NCBI GenBank assembly: GCA_030621515.1
Contig: JAUXHN010000021.1
Location: 1-35,901, forward strand
Direction: 5' to 3'
DNA: 35,901 bases
Source: Deltaproteobacteria bacterium
GTDB lineage: Bacteria > Myxococcota_A > Polyangia > JAAYKL01
Shown: positions 8,005 to 16,165 of the stretch, piece by piece
How positions within the stretch are numbered: the stretch's first letter is position 1
How the letters are laid out: every line of letters begins with the position of its first letter
The notes under the pieces: model-generated
The model's database searches: none
What the model was told of the DNA's origin: nothing
What the model saw: only the letters and a program-made list of their open reading frames with translations
Position numbers and translations under genes: made by a program

Positions 8005-8025
8005 TTGGTAAAAACGCGTTACCAA
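8005..8025. promoter_or_regulatory. Inverted repeat TTGGTAA-N7-TTACCAA upstream of the fusion gene
   Basis: Perfect 7-bp arms (8005-8011 and 8019-8025) lie 19 nt upstream of the fusion gene's ATG. On the minus strand a possible promoter, TTGGCG-17-TATTGG, has its -10 box overlapping the distal arm. Such geometry suits an operator for repression, but only sequence symmetry supports it. The rest of the 186-nt divergent gap is AT-rich and presumably also carries the promoter of the gene at 8172. Confidence 0.35.
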
Positions 8026-8171
8026 TACAATGTCGTCTTTGATACGCCAACGTCAATTTTTTACCCGAGCCCTCAAGTATTTATTCTTTGACTTGCGACT
8101 TCTGACACAGATTGATATGAATGTATTTCTACAAGTCTTTTGCAACAATGACCGCCTCTTGGGGAGGGTAG

Positions 8172-8885
8172 ATGTTCTCTTTACTGGTACGACGCGACGG
8201 CCTCATAGAACCGCCTTCAATTGGCGAGACGGACGTCCACTGTCATATCCTTCCAGGACTGGATGACGGCCCGTCCGACCAGCGTGGATCCCTCGCCATC
8301 GCCCGATTGCTCATAGAGATGGGAATAAAAAACGTGGTGGCCACCCCCCACGTGATCTCCGACCTGTACCCCAACACCACCGAGGCCATCCTGGACAAGG
8401 TGGAGGTCATGCGCCGCCTCATGGTGGACAGCGGACTCAATCTCAACATCATGGCCGGCGCCGAATACTACGCCGAGGGCGCCCTGCTGGACAGGATCGC
8501 ACGGAACGACCTGCTTTCGTTCGGCGATGAACGATACGTGCTCTTCGAATCCCCCGTGGAGAGCCAGCCGATGGTCCTCGAGGAGATCGCCTTCAGTCTC
8601 AAGTCGGCCGGGTATACACCGTTGCTGGCGCACGTGGAGCGATACAGATACCTGCAATCGAACCACGATCAGGTCGTCCACCTCAAGCAAATGGGCGTTC
8701 ATTTCCAGGTGAACCACCCGTCGTTCATGCTTCCCAAGACCAGCCGCCGCGGCGAGATGGCTCGTCGGCTCTACATCAAGGGCATGGTCGACTTGCTCGG
8801 AACCGACATGCACCGCGCAACCTCCGAGGCGCAGCCTTACGCGCAAACCCAGCGCCGCTCGTCATGGTCCGGATTCAGGAAGTAA
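8172..8885 (+). CDS. CpsB/CapC/YwqE-type PHP-domain tyrosine-protein phosphatase
   Basis: A 237-aa protein with the PHP metal motifs in order: TDVHCHILPGLDDGP (DxHxH), ATPHV, a Glu in ESPVES, LAHVERYR and GTDMHR. In Gram-positive and some Gram-negative capsule loci this manganese-dependent phosphatase removes phosphate from the tyrosine tail of the BY-kinase that drives polysaccharide chain-length control. ATG at 8172 sits 4 nt after GGGGAGG, a very strong ribosome site. Its stop lies only 4 nt from the convergent stop of the BY-kinase gene, so the enzyme and its likely substrate are encoded tail to tail rather than in one operon. It is slightly shorter than usual (about 250 residues). Confidence 0.9.
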   Translation: MFSLLVRRDGLIEPPSIGETDVHCHILPGLDDGPSDQRGSLAIARLLIEMGIKNVVATPHVISDLYPNTTEAILDKVEVMRRLMVDSGLNLNIMAGAEYYAEGALLDRIARNDLLSFGDERYVLFESPVESQPMVLEEIAFSLKSAGYTPLLAHVERYRYLQSNHDQVVHLKQMGVHFQVNHPSFMLPKTSRRGEMARRLYIKGMVDLLGTDMHRATSEAQPYAQTQRRSSWSGFRK

Positions 8886-8889
8886 CGAT

Positions 8890-11271
8890 TCAGCTTTCCT
8901 GGGTATCGGTGGTCCGCGATCCGTAATACGAACCCCGGTAGTAGTGATAGTAGCCCCCGCGTCGCGTGGTAACGCCGTTGATCACCAACCCCTTGACCAG
9001 GTCCATCTTCCTGTGAGTCTGCCCGGACAGCTTGAGCGCCGCACGCCTGCATGCTCTGGGACGAACCACGAAGAGCATCATGTCCGAGAACCGGGAGATC
9101 ACCAGGGAATCCGCCACGAGCAGCGGCGGAGTGTCGAGGAGAACATAGTCGTAGGTGTCCCGCCATCGAGAGACGATATCCGCCAGAGCATCGGACGACA
9201 GGAGTCTCTGGGACTCCGGTGGCTCGTTTCCAGCGGGTACCACGTCCACGTTCCATTGCTCGATATGCCTTACCGGATCCTTGGTTCGCCCCACCAGACA
9301 GTCGGAGATGCCCGGAGAACGCGGAACTCCCCACATCCTGTGCTGAGCGGGCCTTCGAAGATCGAGATCAACAACCACCACCCGTTGACCGGCCTTGGAC
9401 AGAGCTATTGCCAGGTTCGATATCACCGTAGACTTCCCCTCGGACGCCTCGGATGAAGTTATCTGGATGACTCGGATGGGTTTCCCCTCCACCTGGGAGA
9501 ACTCCACGTTGGTTCGCAACGTGCGAAAAGATTCCGCAGCCGGCCCCTTGGGCGCCCCCCATATCTCCGCGATGAGCGGATCCTTGCCCACCACCAATCC
9601 CAGATCCTTGAGGTTGGGAATCACCCCGTAGGGCGATAACCCGGCCATGGTCTTGGCCTCCTCCTCGTCCCTTATTCTGGGATCGATGGCCCTTCGGAGG
9701 AAGACCGCACCCATCCCGACGATCAACCCCAGAAACGCAGCGAGGATCATCGTGGTCAGGCGCCTCGGCTTGCTCTTCTTGAAGGGCGTCGTAGCCGCGT
9801 CGATTATCCGTTTGTCCGTGGTGGTTGACGCCTTGAGGATATTCGCCTCCTCGAGCTTGGTCATGAGGAAGGTGTACAGTTCCTGGCTCACCTCCATCTT
9901 CCTTTTCAGGGACGCCATCCGGCGCTCCTTGTCGGGATAACTCGACAGCTCCGCCTGGATTTCGTCCAGCGCGCGACCGATCCCCCGACGCCTCTCCTTG
10001 ATTCGGTTACGGGAGGCCCGGACGAGTTCGAGCACCTGCACCCTCACTCTCCGGATCTCTTCGTTTAGCCTGACTACCTCCGGGTGGGTGGCCGTCATGT
10101 CTGACAGCAGGGCCTGGCGCTTGAGCTCCAGCTCATTCAACGCGCCGATGGCCTGTCCTAGAAGCTCGTCGTCAAACAGGAAGTCTCCGGTCAGGAAAAC
10201 CGGGCCGCCTTTTTTTCGCACCCGGGCGATCTCGACGACGACCGAAGAAAACAGCTCCTCCTGGATTCTCACCTTGCGAAGCTCCAGCTCCAGTTCGGCG
10301 CCGCCGCTGATGAGTTCCTTCGCCTGCTCGGGCAACATCACCCCGCCCGACTCCTCCAGAAAGACCTGCAGATCGCTCTCCGCCGACTCCAGGCCAATCC
10401 TTATGCTCTCGAGCTGATTCTCGATGAAGGTGGCCGAGAGATCCGCCCTCTTGGTTCGCCACCGGATGGCGAAACCCATGTAGACATCCATGATCTCGTT
10501 GATAAGATCCCTGGCCAGGGTGCGATCCTGATGCATCAACGAGATCCGCACCAGGTTGGTCTCCTTGCGTCCTCCAATGCTCTCCACCGAGATCCGCTCG
10601 ATGATATCTTCGGCGAGCTTGTCGTCGGGCACGATGGTAACGTCGATCTCCGCCCCCGGCGCGGGGCCCTTGCCCTTGCCAACCGAAAAGTGAACACCTC
10701 GCCTGTCGAAACGCCCGCCCACAGGAACGGTCACCGGAGCATCGCCGGACACCACCACGTCGAAGCCACCTCCGGACAGAGCGGTGAACGTCGCCTCGAG
10801 ATTTCTCTCCACCCAGTCGTCCACGTAGCAGCCCTCGATCACACGTCTCAGGGCGCGCAGATCCTTGTCGAGGGGCGACTTGCCGCCCAGAGTGACGCCG
10901 ATATCGATTGTAAAATCCGGGATCTTCTGTGTAATGCCCAGACCCAGTCTGTGCGCGGCCTGTCCGATTATGTACTTGCTCCTCAGGATCTCCACTTCGG
11001 TCTCCACCGGAGACGGCCGCCCGATTCCGGAGAGTTCCAGCAGGGCGCTCGCGCCCGCCGAATCTGAAGAGGAAACCTGCAGGACCCCCGAAGAACTGTA
11101 CTGAGGCACAACGAATATCAGGTACGCGCCCGCCGCCAATATCACCAGAATGAACGGCACAACCAGGGTGCGCCATTCATCGAGGAGGATCACCAGGTAC
11201 TCGGCGATGGAGGTTTCGTCGTCCTCGATCTGGTCGGGTATTGGAACCTCTTTTTGGGGATCGTCCGTCAA
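8890..11271 (-). CDS. wzc: Wzc-like polysaccharide co-polymerase and BY-type tyrosine kinase
   Basis: A 793-aa inner-membrane protein. TM1 is at about 34-53 followed by a Wzz-type periplasmic region with long coiled coil; a GNVR-like stretch and a second TM (ILAAFLGLIVGMGAVFL) lie near 500-525. The cytoplasmic kinase has Walker A SSEASEGKST (about 606-615), Walker A' VVVVDLDLRRP, Walker B YVLLDTPP and a C-terminal tyrosine cluster, GGYYHYYRGSYYGSR (about 768-782). Such proteins control chain length and export by cycles of tail autophosphorylation. The start is TTG at 11271, which overlaps the wza stop by 4 nt (TTGA), so translation is likely coupled. The PHP phosphatase is encoded opposite, 4 nt beyond the stop. 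Confidence 0.93.
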   Translation of the reverse strand: MTDDPQKEVPIPDQIEDDETSIAEYLVILLDEWRTLVVPFILVILAAGAYLIFVVPQYSSSGVLQVSSSDSAGASALLELSGIGRPSPVETEVEILRSKYIIGQAAHRLGLGITQKIPDFTIDIGVTLGGKSPLDKDLRALRRVIEGCYVDDWVERNLEATFTALSGGGFDVVVSGDAPVTVPVGGRFDRRGVHFSVGKGKGPAPGAEIDVTIVPDDKLAEDIIERISVESIGGRKETNLVRISLMHQDRTLARDLINEIMDVYMGFAIRWRTKRADLSATFIENQLESIRIGLESAESDLQVFLEESGGVMLPEQAKELISGGAELELELRKVRIQEELFSSVVVEIARVRKKGGPVFLTGDFLFDDELLGQAIGALNELELKRQALLSDMTATHPEVVRLNEEIRRVRVQVLELVRASRNRIKERRRGIGRALDEIQAELSSYPDKERRMASLKRKMEVSQELYTFLMTKLEEANILKASTTTDKRIIDAATTPFKKSKPRRLTTMILAAFLGLIVGMGAVFLRRAIDPRIRDEEEAKTMAGLSPYGVIPNLKDLGLVVGKDPLIAEIWGAPKGPAAESFRTLRTNVEFSQVEGKPIRVIQITSSEASEGKSTVISNLAIALSKAGQRVVVVDLDLRRPAQHRMWGVPRSPGISDCLVGRTKDPVRHIEQWNVDVVPAGNEPPESQRLLSSDALADIVSRWRDTYDYVLLDTPPLLVADSLVISRFSDMMLFVVRPRACRRAALKLSGQTHRKMDLVKGLVINGVTTRRGGYYHYYRGSYYGSRTTDTQES

Positions 11272-12338
11272 TTGGCCATCCGATCGTAGGTTCGCGTGGC
11301 GTGATCCGCGCCCAACAGGAAGGGAAGGATCTGCTCCATGTACCGGCTCAGGGTTGTCAACGTTGTGGGGGATACCACGATGCGGTCGCCGGGCTGCAAC
11401 AGGATTCGATCACCGTTGTCCAGAATGGAATCGTAGGAGAGCGTGTACACGGTGGGCTCCTGCCAATTGCCCCGTATCAGCTTGATGTTCCTCTCCCTGG
11501 CCTCGACATGGAGGATCCCTCCCACGGAGGCGATCGCCTGTGCCAGACTGAGCCTTCCCCTCTCTATCTTCACCAATCCCGGTTTTTTCACCTCGCCGAA
11601 AACATACACTTTCTGGTCTTCCGAACTGGGGATGTAAATCAGGTCGCCGGATTTCAGGTAGATGTTGCGGCTCATATCCCCACGCAGCAGGATATCCGCG
11701 AGGTTGATGGGAAGCAGGGTCTTGTTGCGCACCACGTACGCGCGCTCCAGGTTCCCCTCGGGTAACACGCCCTTCGCCAGACCGATGGCCTCGAGCAGGG
11801 TTGTGTCGCCGTCCACGGGAAACACGCCCGGTGCCTTGACCTCCCCCAAAACGTAGTACTTTTGTGACTCGTACTGGAGAACGTCCACGGTCAGGTGAGG
11901 CTCCTTGACGTACGCCCCGATGTGCTCTTGTAAAATCCCGTGGATCTCCTCCACCGTGTACCCGGTGACCGGAATCGGACCGATTATCGGAAGGTATATA
12001 TTGCCGTCCTTCTTGACGATTGTGCCGACGATCCCGCGATTGAAATCCCTGGCGGAGGAGAACTCCTCGTGCTCGAGCACCGTGATGTTGAGAATATCGT
12101 TGGGCCCGATCCGATATTCGTCCACCTGAGGCGGAAGCTCCGTGGCCACCTCCTCCACATTCAACGCCCTCGCCGCCAGAGGAACCTCGCTACCCTCTGC
12201 AGGCGACTTGAGGAGGTCTTCCAGATCTCCTTCCTTGGGCGTCGGCCCCACGTGGGGCCCCCCGCATGCGCCGAGCCACGCACAGAGGATCACGACCCCC
12301 GCCGTCCACAAAATCGCCCTGGTACGTTTTACATTCAT
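11268..12338 (-). CDS. wza: Wza-like outer-membrane polysaccharide export lipoprotein
   Basis: The preferred start, ATG at 12338, gives 356 aa with a signal peptide ending in LGAC (lipid Cys 25). The 75 extra residues in the track ORF run back over the promoter region and the start of the divergent gene. The mature protein starts with a Poly_export domain (DEYRIGPNDILNITV ... GNIYLPIIGPIPVTGYT) and then has SLBB-type beta-grasp repeats (YYVLGEVKAPGVFPVDG and VYVFGEVKKPGLVKIERG), ending QPGDRIVVSP. Wza proteins form the outer-membrane channel for capsule or exopolysaccharide with Wzc. The stop overlaps the wzc start. No strong ribosome site is seen at 12338. Confidence 0.92.
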   Translation of the reverse strand: MNVKRTRAILWTAGVVILCAWLGACGGPHVGPTPKEGDLEDLLKSPAEGSEVPLAARALNVEEVATELPPQVDEYRIGPNDILNITVLEHEEFSSARDFNRGIVGTIVKKDGNIYLPIIGPIPVTGYTVEEIHGILQEHIGAYVKEPHLTVDVLQYESQKYYVLGEVKAPGVFPVDGDTTLLEAIGLAKGVLPEGNLERAYVVRNKTLLPINLADILLRGDMSRNIYLKSGDLIYIPSSEDQKVYVFGEVKKPGLVKIERGRLSLAQAIASVGGILHVEARERNIKLIRGNWQEPTVYTLSYDSILDNGDRILLQPGDRIVVSPTTLTTLSRYMEQILPFLLGADHATRTYDRMAN

Positions 12339-12393
12339 AACAAACACGAAATATGGCATTTCCAACATGCTATTACAATTTTCGGGAACCCAG

Positions 12394-12399
12394 TAGAAT
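12394..12399 (+). promoter_or_regulatory. Possible -10 box giving a leaderless mRNA for the pyroglutamyl-peptidase gene
   Basis: TAGAAT lies 6 nt upstream of the ATG at 12406, where transcription would start at or next to the start codon. There is no Shine-Dalgarno there. No good -35 is seen at 16-18 nt (TTACAA is at 15 nt). Weak, sequence-only evidence. Confidence 0.25.
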
Positions 12400-12405
12400 G
12401 TTGCC

Positions 12406-13416
12406 ATGAATAAAATGATCACACTGCTCAAAAAGGCCGGCGAATTATGCGGATTGGCCATCGTCGGGTTTCTCCTGATCTGCGCGACCGGGTGCGCGGA
12501 TGATGACGGGGAAAAGCTGATACTCATCGAAACGATAGATCTGCCCGACGGCAGGGTAGCCATGCCCTACAGCGCCGTGCTCGAGGCGAGCGACGTGTCC
12601 GGGCCGGTCACATGGTCGGTCACTGCGGGGGATCTGCCTCCGGGGCTGAATCTGTCTCCACTTGACGGCGCGATAACGGGCGAGCCGTCGAAATCCGGAA
12701 GCTACGGATTCACGGTTCAGGCGCAAGATGACGACGGAACCGATGAAGTTGACCTGCAGATCGCCATCCCCACCCTGGTACTGATGAGCGGTTTCGAACC
12801 CTTCGGCATTTACGACACCAATCCTTCATACGAGGCCCTGATCCCTCTTCACGAGCAATTGATCTCGAGCCTGGACATTCGGATAATCGAGATTCCGGTC
12901 ACGTGGGAGTCCGGCTGGACGTCCCTTCTGGATGAGATCGATGATCTCAACCCGGACGTGGTGGTGGGAACGGGCGTGGCCGGCTCGGACGCCATGCGGT
13001 TCGAGACCCTCGCGAGAAACGAAGCCTCCGGCAAGGATGAGGACGACGTGACCCTGAGCGGGGAACCGGTGGTGGAGGGCGGACCGGCCACCATCCCGGC
13101 GGAAATGCCCGTGTCTCAGATGTCCGATGCAATGGAAGACGGCGGCTTCGACACGATGATATCGGACAATGCGGGCGATTTTCTGTGCAACCACGTATTT
13201 TACAACCTGATGTACCATGTGGACAACAGCGACGATCCTCCCGTCGCCGCGGGCTTCATACACGTGCCGCCCGCTCTGAATAGCGGAACCTTCTCGGTGC
13301 AGGACATCACCGCCGCTCACATACTCGGCCTCGAGGCGCTGTCGGCCTGGCTGGATTCGGATCGGGATGTCGGCGATACCGTCGTTTCCACCCACACGGC
13401 CCCGATCTACCTCTGA
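12406..13416 (+). CDS. Lipoprotein with Ig-like (He_PIG) domain fused to pyroglutamyl-peptidase I
   Basis: A 336-aa protein. A signal peptide ends in ATGC, with lipid Cys 30. Residues about 45-121 form a putative Ig domain (LPDGRVAMPYSAVLEA, GDLPPGLNLSPLDGAITGEP). Residues about 124-320 match peptidase family C15: LMSGFEPFG at the start, TNPS, GEPVVEGGPATIP, NAGDFLCNHVFYNL with catalytic Cys 261, and AGFIHVP with His 286. The active-site Glu region (RFETLARNEAS) is less clear. Normal Pcp is a cytoplasmic enzyme of about 215 residues that removes N-terminal pyroglutamate; here it is predicted to be exported and anchored. The gene is divergent from wza and ends 2 nt from a convergent neighbour. 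A role in peptide scavenging or in trimming envelope proteins is a guess. Confidence 0.85.
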   Translation: MNKMITLLKKAGELCGLAIVGFLLICATGCADDDGEKLILIETIDLPDGRVAMPYSAVLEASDVSGPVTWSVTAGDLPPGLNLSPLDGAITGEPSKSGSYGFTVQAQDDDGTDEVDLQIAIPTLVLMSGFEPFGIYDTNPSYEALIPLHEQLISSLDIRIIEIPVTWESGWTSLLDEIDDLNPDVVVGTGVAGSDAMRFETLARNEASGKDEDDVTLSGEPVVEGGPATIPAEMPVSQMSDAMEDGGFDTMISDNAGDFLCNHVFYNLMYHVDNSDDPPVAAGFIHVPPALNSGTFSVQDITAAHILGLEALSAWLDSDRDVGDTVVSTHTAPIYL

Positions 13417-13418
13417 TC

Positions 13419-14258
13419 TCAAATGCCGAAATAGATTCCCACGGTGCCCATGGCCATGGGCTCGTTTATCATGGAGCGCTTCAGCTCGAGCATGGGCACC
13501 TGCCCCACGAGCAGATTGGTGGAGATCATCCCCCCGAGTTGAAAACCGAAATCGCCCGTGATGCGGGATCTCCAGAAGATGGATCCGACAACGTTCCAGG
13601 TGACCTTTTCCACGCCTGGCCGCGGATCGTGCCGGATGGTGGGCAGTAACTGGATCTCCGCGCCCAGCACGTGGCCGTCGAACAACATCACGGACGTCCG
13701 CAGGCCCACCCCCGTCACTCCCTGCACGTCTTTGTACACGCTGAACACGCGACCGAACACGTGGGGCTCGACCCTGAGACGCCGCATCGGGCTGAAGTGG
13801 AGCCAGAACCCCAGCTCTCCTCCGCTGTCCATGACGCCCCCCGGTCTGAGCTTCACGCCGTCGGTCCACGCGCTGTCTACCCGGTGGGTCAGGTAGGCCG
13901 CTTCCAGCGTGAACACATCGACGAGGGGAAACCGCATCCCCACCTCATGACCGAAGGAGAGGAGGGAGTCGTCACTCCACCACATTCCTCCTATCGTGTG
14001 ATGCCCGAACAGGCCTGCGCGCTCATCGAAGGCGAAGTTCCAGGTGAGGCCGCCCTCGAGGACGGCGGACGTGTCGTTGGCCAGATTGCCTATCTGGGGC
14101 ACATACGCGCCCGAGCCGTTCAGGGAAACCGCGACCTGCCTTGCGGGCGGCAGGTATCCGCCGGAACGAACAGCAGGATTGGGCCAGTCGGCACGGGCAC
14201 CCGACGCCACCGCCAGGCTCACCAGCACAACCGCAATAATGTTGATCGATGTTCTCAT
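13419..14258 (-). CDS. Putative outer-membrane beta-barrel protein
   Basis: A 279-aa protein starting at ATG 14258; the track start is a GTG 8 codons earlier. It has a clear signal peptide (about 23 residues, ending ASGARA before DWPNP). The rest alternates hydrophobic and polar residues in short stretches rich in Gly and aromatics (LEGGLTWNFAF, FTLEAAYLTHR, GELGFWLHFS, FGFQLGGMIS) and ends in GTVGIYFGI. This is the look of a small outer-membrane barrel, although the last residue is Ile rather than the usual Phe. I recognise no specific family. Its convergent stop lies 2 nt from the peptidase gene, and it is divergent from the CapA gene. Confidence 0.6.
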   Translation of the reverse strand: MRTSINIIAVVLVSLAVASGARADWPNPAVRSGGYLPPARQVAVSLNGSGAYVPQIGNLANDTSAVLEGGLTWNFAFDERAGLFGHHTIGGMWWSDDSLLSFGHEVGMRFPLVDVFTLEAAYLTHRVDSAWTDGVKLRPGGVMDSGGELGFWLHFSPMRRLRVEPHVFGRVFSVYKDVQGVTGVGLRTSVMLFDGHVLGAEIQLLPTIRHDPRPGVEKVTWNVVGSIFWRSRITGDFGFQLGGMISTNLLVGQVPMLELKRSMINEPMAMGTVGIYFGI

Positions 14259-14269
14259 TCGCACATTGC

Positions 14270-14310
14270 CACAATTGACCACAATCGAATGTCGGTGTAA
14301 CCCAATTGTG
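14270..14310. promoter_or_regulatory. Inverted repeat CACAATTG-N25-CAATTGTG in a divergent promoter region
   Basis: Perfect 8-bp arms (14270-14277 and 14303-14310) lie in the 83-nt gap between the divergent barrel and CapA genes. TTGACC (14275-14280) overlaps the left arm and could be a -35 box toward CapA, with a poor TAACCC 17 nt on. Each arm contains the palindrome CAATTG. It could be a pair of operator half-sites. Confidence 0.3.
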
Positions 14311-14341
14311 TGTTTTCCCTCATATCAGCCGGAGCGATCAT

Positions 14342-16159
14342 ATGAAGAATAGTCGGATAAGCGCCTTTTTGATATCGGTTTTTACGCTTGCGATACTGTG
14401 TTCCCTGGTCGGGGCACAAGCGCGGAAAAAGGGCGGCGACCCGGTTTCAAAGGACACCTACACGCTGTTCGCGAGCGGCGATACCGCCCTGGCCAGGTGG
14501 GTGCACAACGGCTACTACGAAAAGGGCCCAAAGCGCTGCCTCCTGGACCTGAAAGACCTGATATCCGGCGCGGATATCGCCATGACAAACCTCGAGTGCG
14601 TCGTGGCTTCCTGCGGAACGTTCGGCGACAAGGGAGAGCGACGCCCGTTTCTGTATCGGGGACGCCCGGAGCTCCTCGACATCATCACCGAGGTCGGATT
14701 CGACGTGGCAGTGGTTGCCAACAATCACTCGGGAGACTACGGCCCCGACGCGTTTCTGGAAGAGCTCGAACTCCTGAAGGCAACCGGCATGGCCGCAGTG
14801 GGCGGAGGTCGGAACAAGGCGGAGGCATCGACACCTACTTACGTTCAGGCCGGCGATGTCATCGTTGCTTTTCTCGGCGCCGAAACCAAATTCCCCAAGT
14901 TCGCCGCCACCGACACATCCCCCGGCAACTTCTATGCAAAGGAATACTCCAACCTGGAGAATGCCCTGAAGGAGCCGATCGCGGTTGCCAGGAAGCATGC
15001 CGATCTGGTCGTTTTCACCCCACACTGGGGAGACAACTGGACGGACGAACCCACCGGGAAACGCCGAAAGCTCGCCCGAGCGATAATCGATATGGGCGTG
15101 GACGCCATCCTGGGACACTCGGCGCACCACATTCACGGCATCGAGATATACAAGGGCAGACCCATCGTCTACGACATGGGCTCGTTTTTCTTCGATACCG
15201 TGATGCAGAAACGAATGCGCCTCGGGGCCGGCTACGTCCTCACGTTCAGCAAGGCCGGCTTCACAAAGCTTACCATCCATCCCCTCAAGCTGCACTCAAA
15301 CCGGACCGTCTTCGCGAAGGGCGCCGTATTGGAGAAGATCCACAAGCTCCTCATCGATCTCACCGCCGGGTTCGGCACAGGCGTTGCGCCGGTGGTCGAA
15401 GGCGACACTCTCGTTTTTTCATTCTCCCCCGAGGTGCCTCCCACACCGCCGACTCTGAAACCAGAGAACATCCACAAGACAGGCCAGACCAGGAAGCTAC
15501 CGCAGGAGCTCAGATCCAGAAAAACAAACGTAGTCTTCGACACCCCCCCCGGGTGGACAGAGGGTTTCGATTCCATTCCACTCGACAACGGTGTCACCAT
15601 AATCGGCGCCCGCAACCCGGAGGCGGTCTGGCCCCGCAGGGCTTTCACCGCTGAGATAGCGCTGAAGGTTCCCGGCCCCCTCGAGAAGGCGCGATGGGAA
15701 GCCTCGATCAGGGGAGTGCAAAGAGACGGGGAAGAGACCTTCGTCTGGAGACACCCAATCGCCGACGGCGGCTGGCTGCCCTATATCTGGGAGCCCGGAC
15801 AGATCGTCGTTGACCGCACGCTCGTTCGCCCGAAGACCGTCCCCGAGGGCACCTACGATCTCTACTGGAGATTCGAGAATCTATCAAAAAGAACCCACGC
15901 CGCCCCTGTAAACAAGGCCCAGGGAGACTCCGAAGGGTTCGTGCACATCGGCGAGATCCTGATCACCAGGGAGAACATCCCCTCGGGTCCGGCGGGCGTC
16001 TCATGGGACGGCATGCTGCCGCCGAAGGGTGAGGTTCATCCACAAATGGAGCCCGGTGTTCCCCTGTGGCCCTTCTTCGCCGGGGGCGGCGCAGTGCTGC
16101 TGATCATCATCGTCGTGGTGGTGCTCGTCCTCAAGAAGCGGGCCAAAAAAAAGAAATAG
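14342..16159 (+). CDS. CapA-family (PGA_cap) metallophosphatase-fold protein with C-terminal anchor
   Basis: A 605-aa protein starting at ATG 14342, 7 nt after GGAG. It has an N-terminal signal peptide (to about 26), a CapA domain (about 35-330), a linker, a beta-rich domain of about 170 residues (GWTEGFDSIPLDNGV ... VPEGTYDLYWRF), and a C-terminal membrane segment with a basic end (AVLLIIIVVVVLVLKKRAKKKK). The CapA metal motifs are present: SGDTAL, TNLECVV, VANNHSGDYG, TPHWGDNW and GHSAHHIHG. CapA proteins belong to poly-gamma-glutamate or capsule loci; many relatives outside such loci have unknown substrates. The C-terminal domain is not one I recognise. Its stop lies 6 nt from the convergent DUF4350-like gene. 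Confidence 0.85.
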   Translation: MKNSRISAFLISVFTLAILCSLVGAQARKKGGDPVSKDTYTLFASGDTALARWVHNGYYEKGPKRCLLDLKDLISGADIAMTNLECVVASCGTFGDKGERRPFLYRGRPELLDIITEVGFDVAVVANNHSGDYGPDAFLEELELLKATGMAAVGGGRNKAEASTPTYVQAGDVIVAFLGAETKFPKFAATDTSPGNFYAKEYSNLENALKEPIAVARKHADLVVFTPHWGDNWTDEPTGKRRKLARAIIDMGVDAILGHSAHHIHGIEIYKGRPIVYDMGSFFFDTVMQKRMRLGAGYVLTFSKAGFTKLTIHPLKLHSNRTVFAKGAVLEKIHKLLIDLTAGFGTGVAPVVEGDTLVFSFSPEVPPTPPTLKPENIHKTGQTRKLPQELRSRKTNVVFDTPPGWTEGFDSIPLDNGVTIIGARNPEAVWPRRAFTAEIALKVPGPLEKARWEASIRGVQRDGEETFVWRHPIADGGWLPYIWEPGQIVVDRTLVRPKTVPEGTYDLYWRFENLSKRTHAAPVNKAQGDSEGFVHIGEILITRENIPSGPAGVSWDGMLPPKGEVHPQMEPGVPLWPFFAGGGAVLLIIIVVVVLVLKKRAKKKK

Positions 16160-16165
16160 TCCCGG

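Noticed and set aside
12339-12563. N-terminal 75-residue extension of Wza in the track
   Set aside because: It covers the divergent promoter and the start of the opposite gene and would hide the signal peptide that begins at ATG 12338.
14398-15654. 418-aa plus-strand ORF in another frame of the CapA gene
   Set aside because: The other frame has a signal peptide and all CapA motifs; this one is Arg/Gly/His-rich without motifs.
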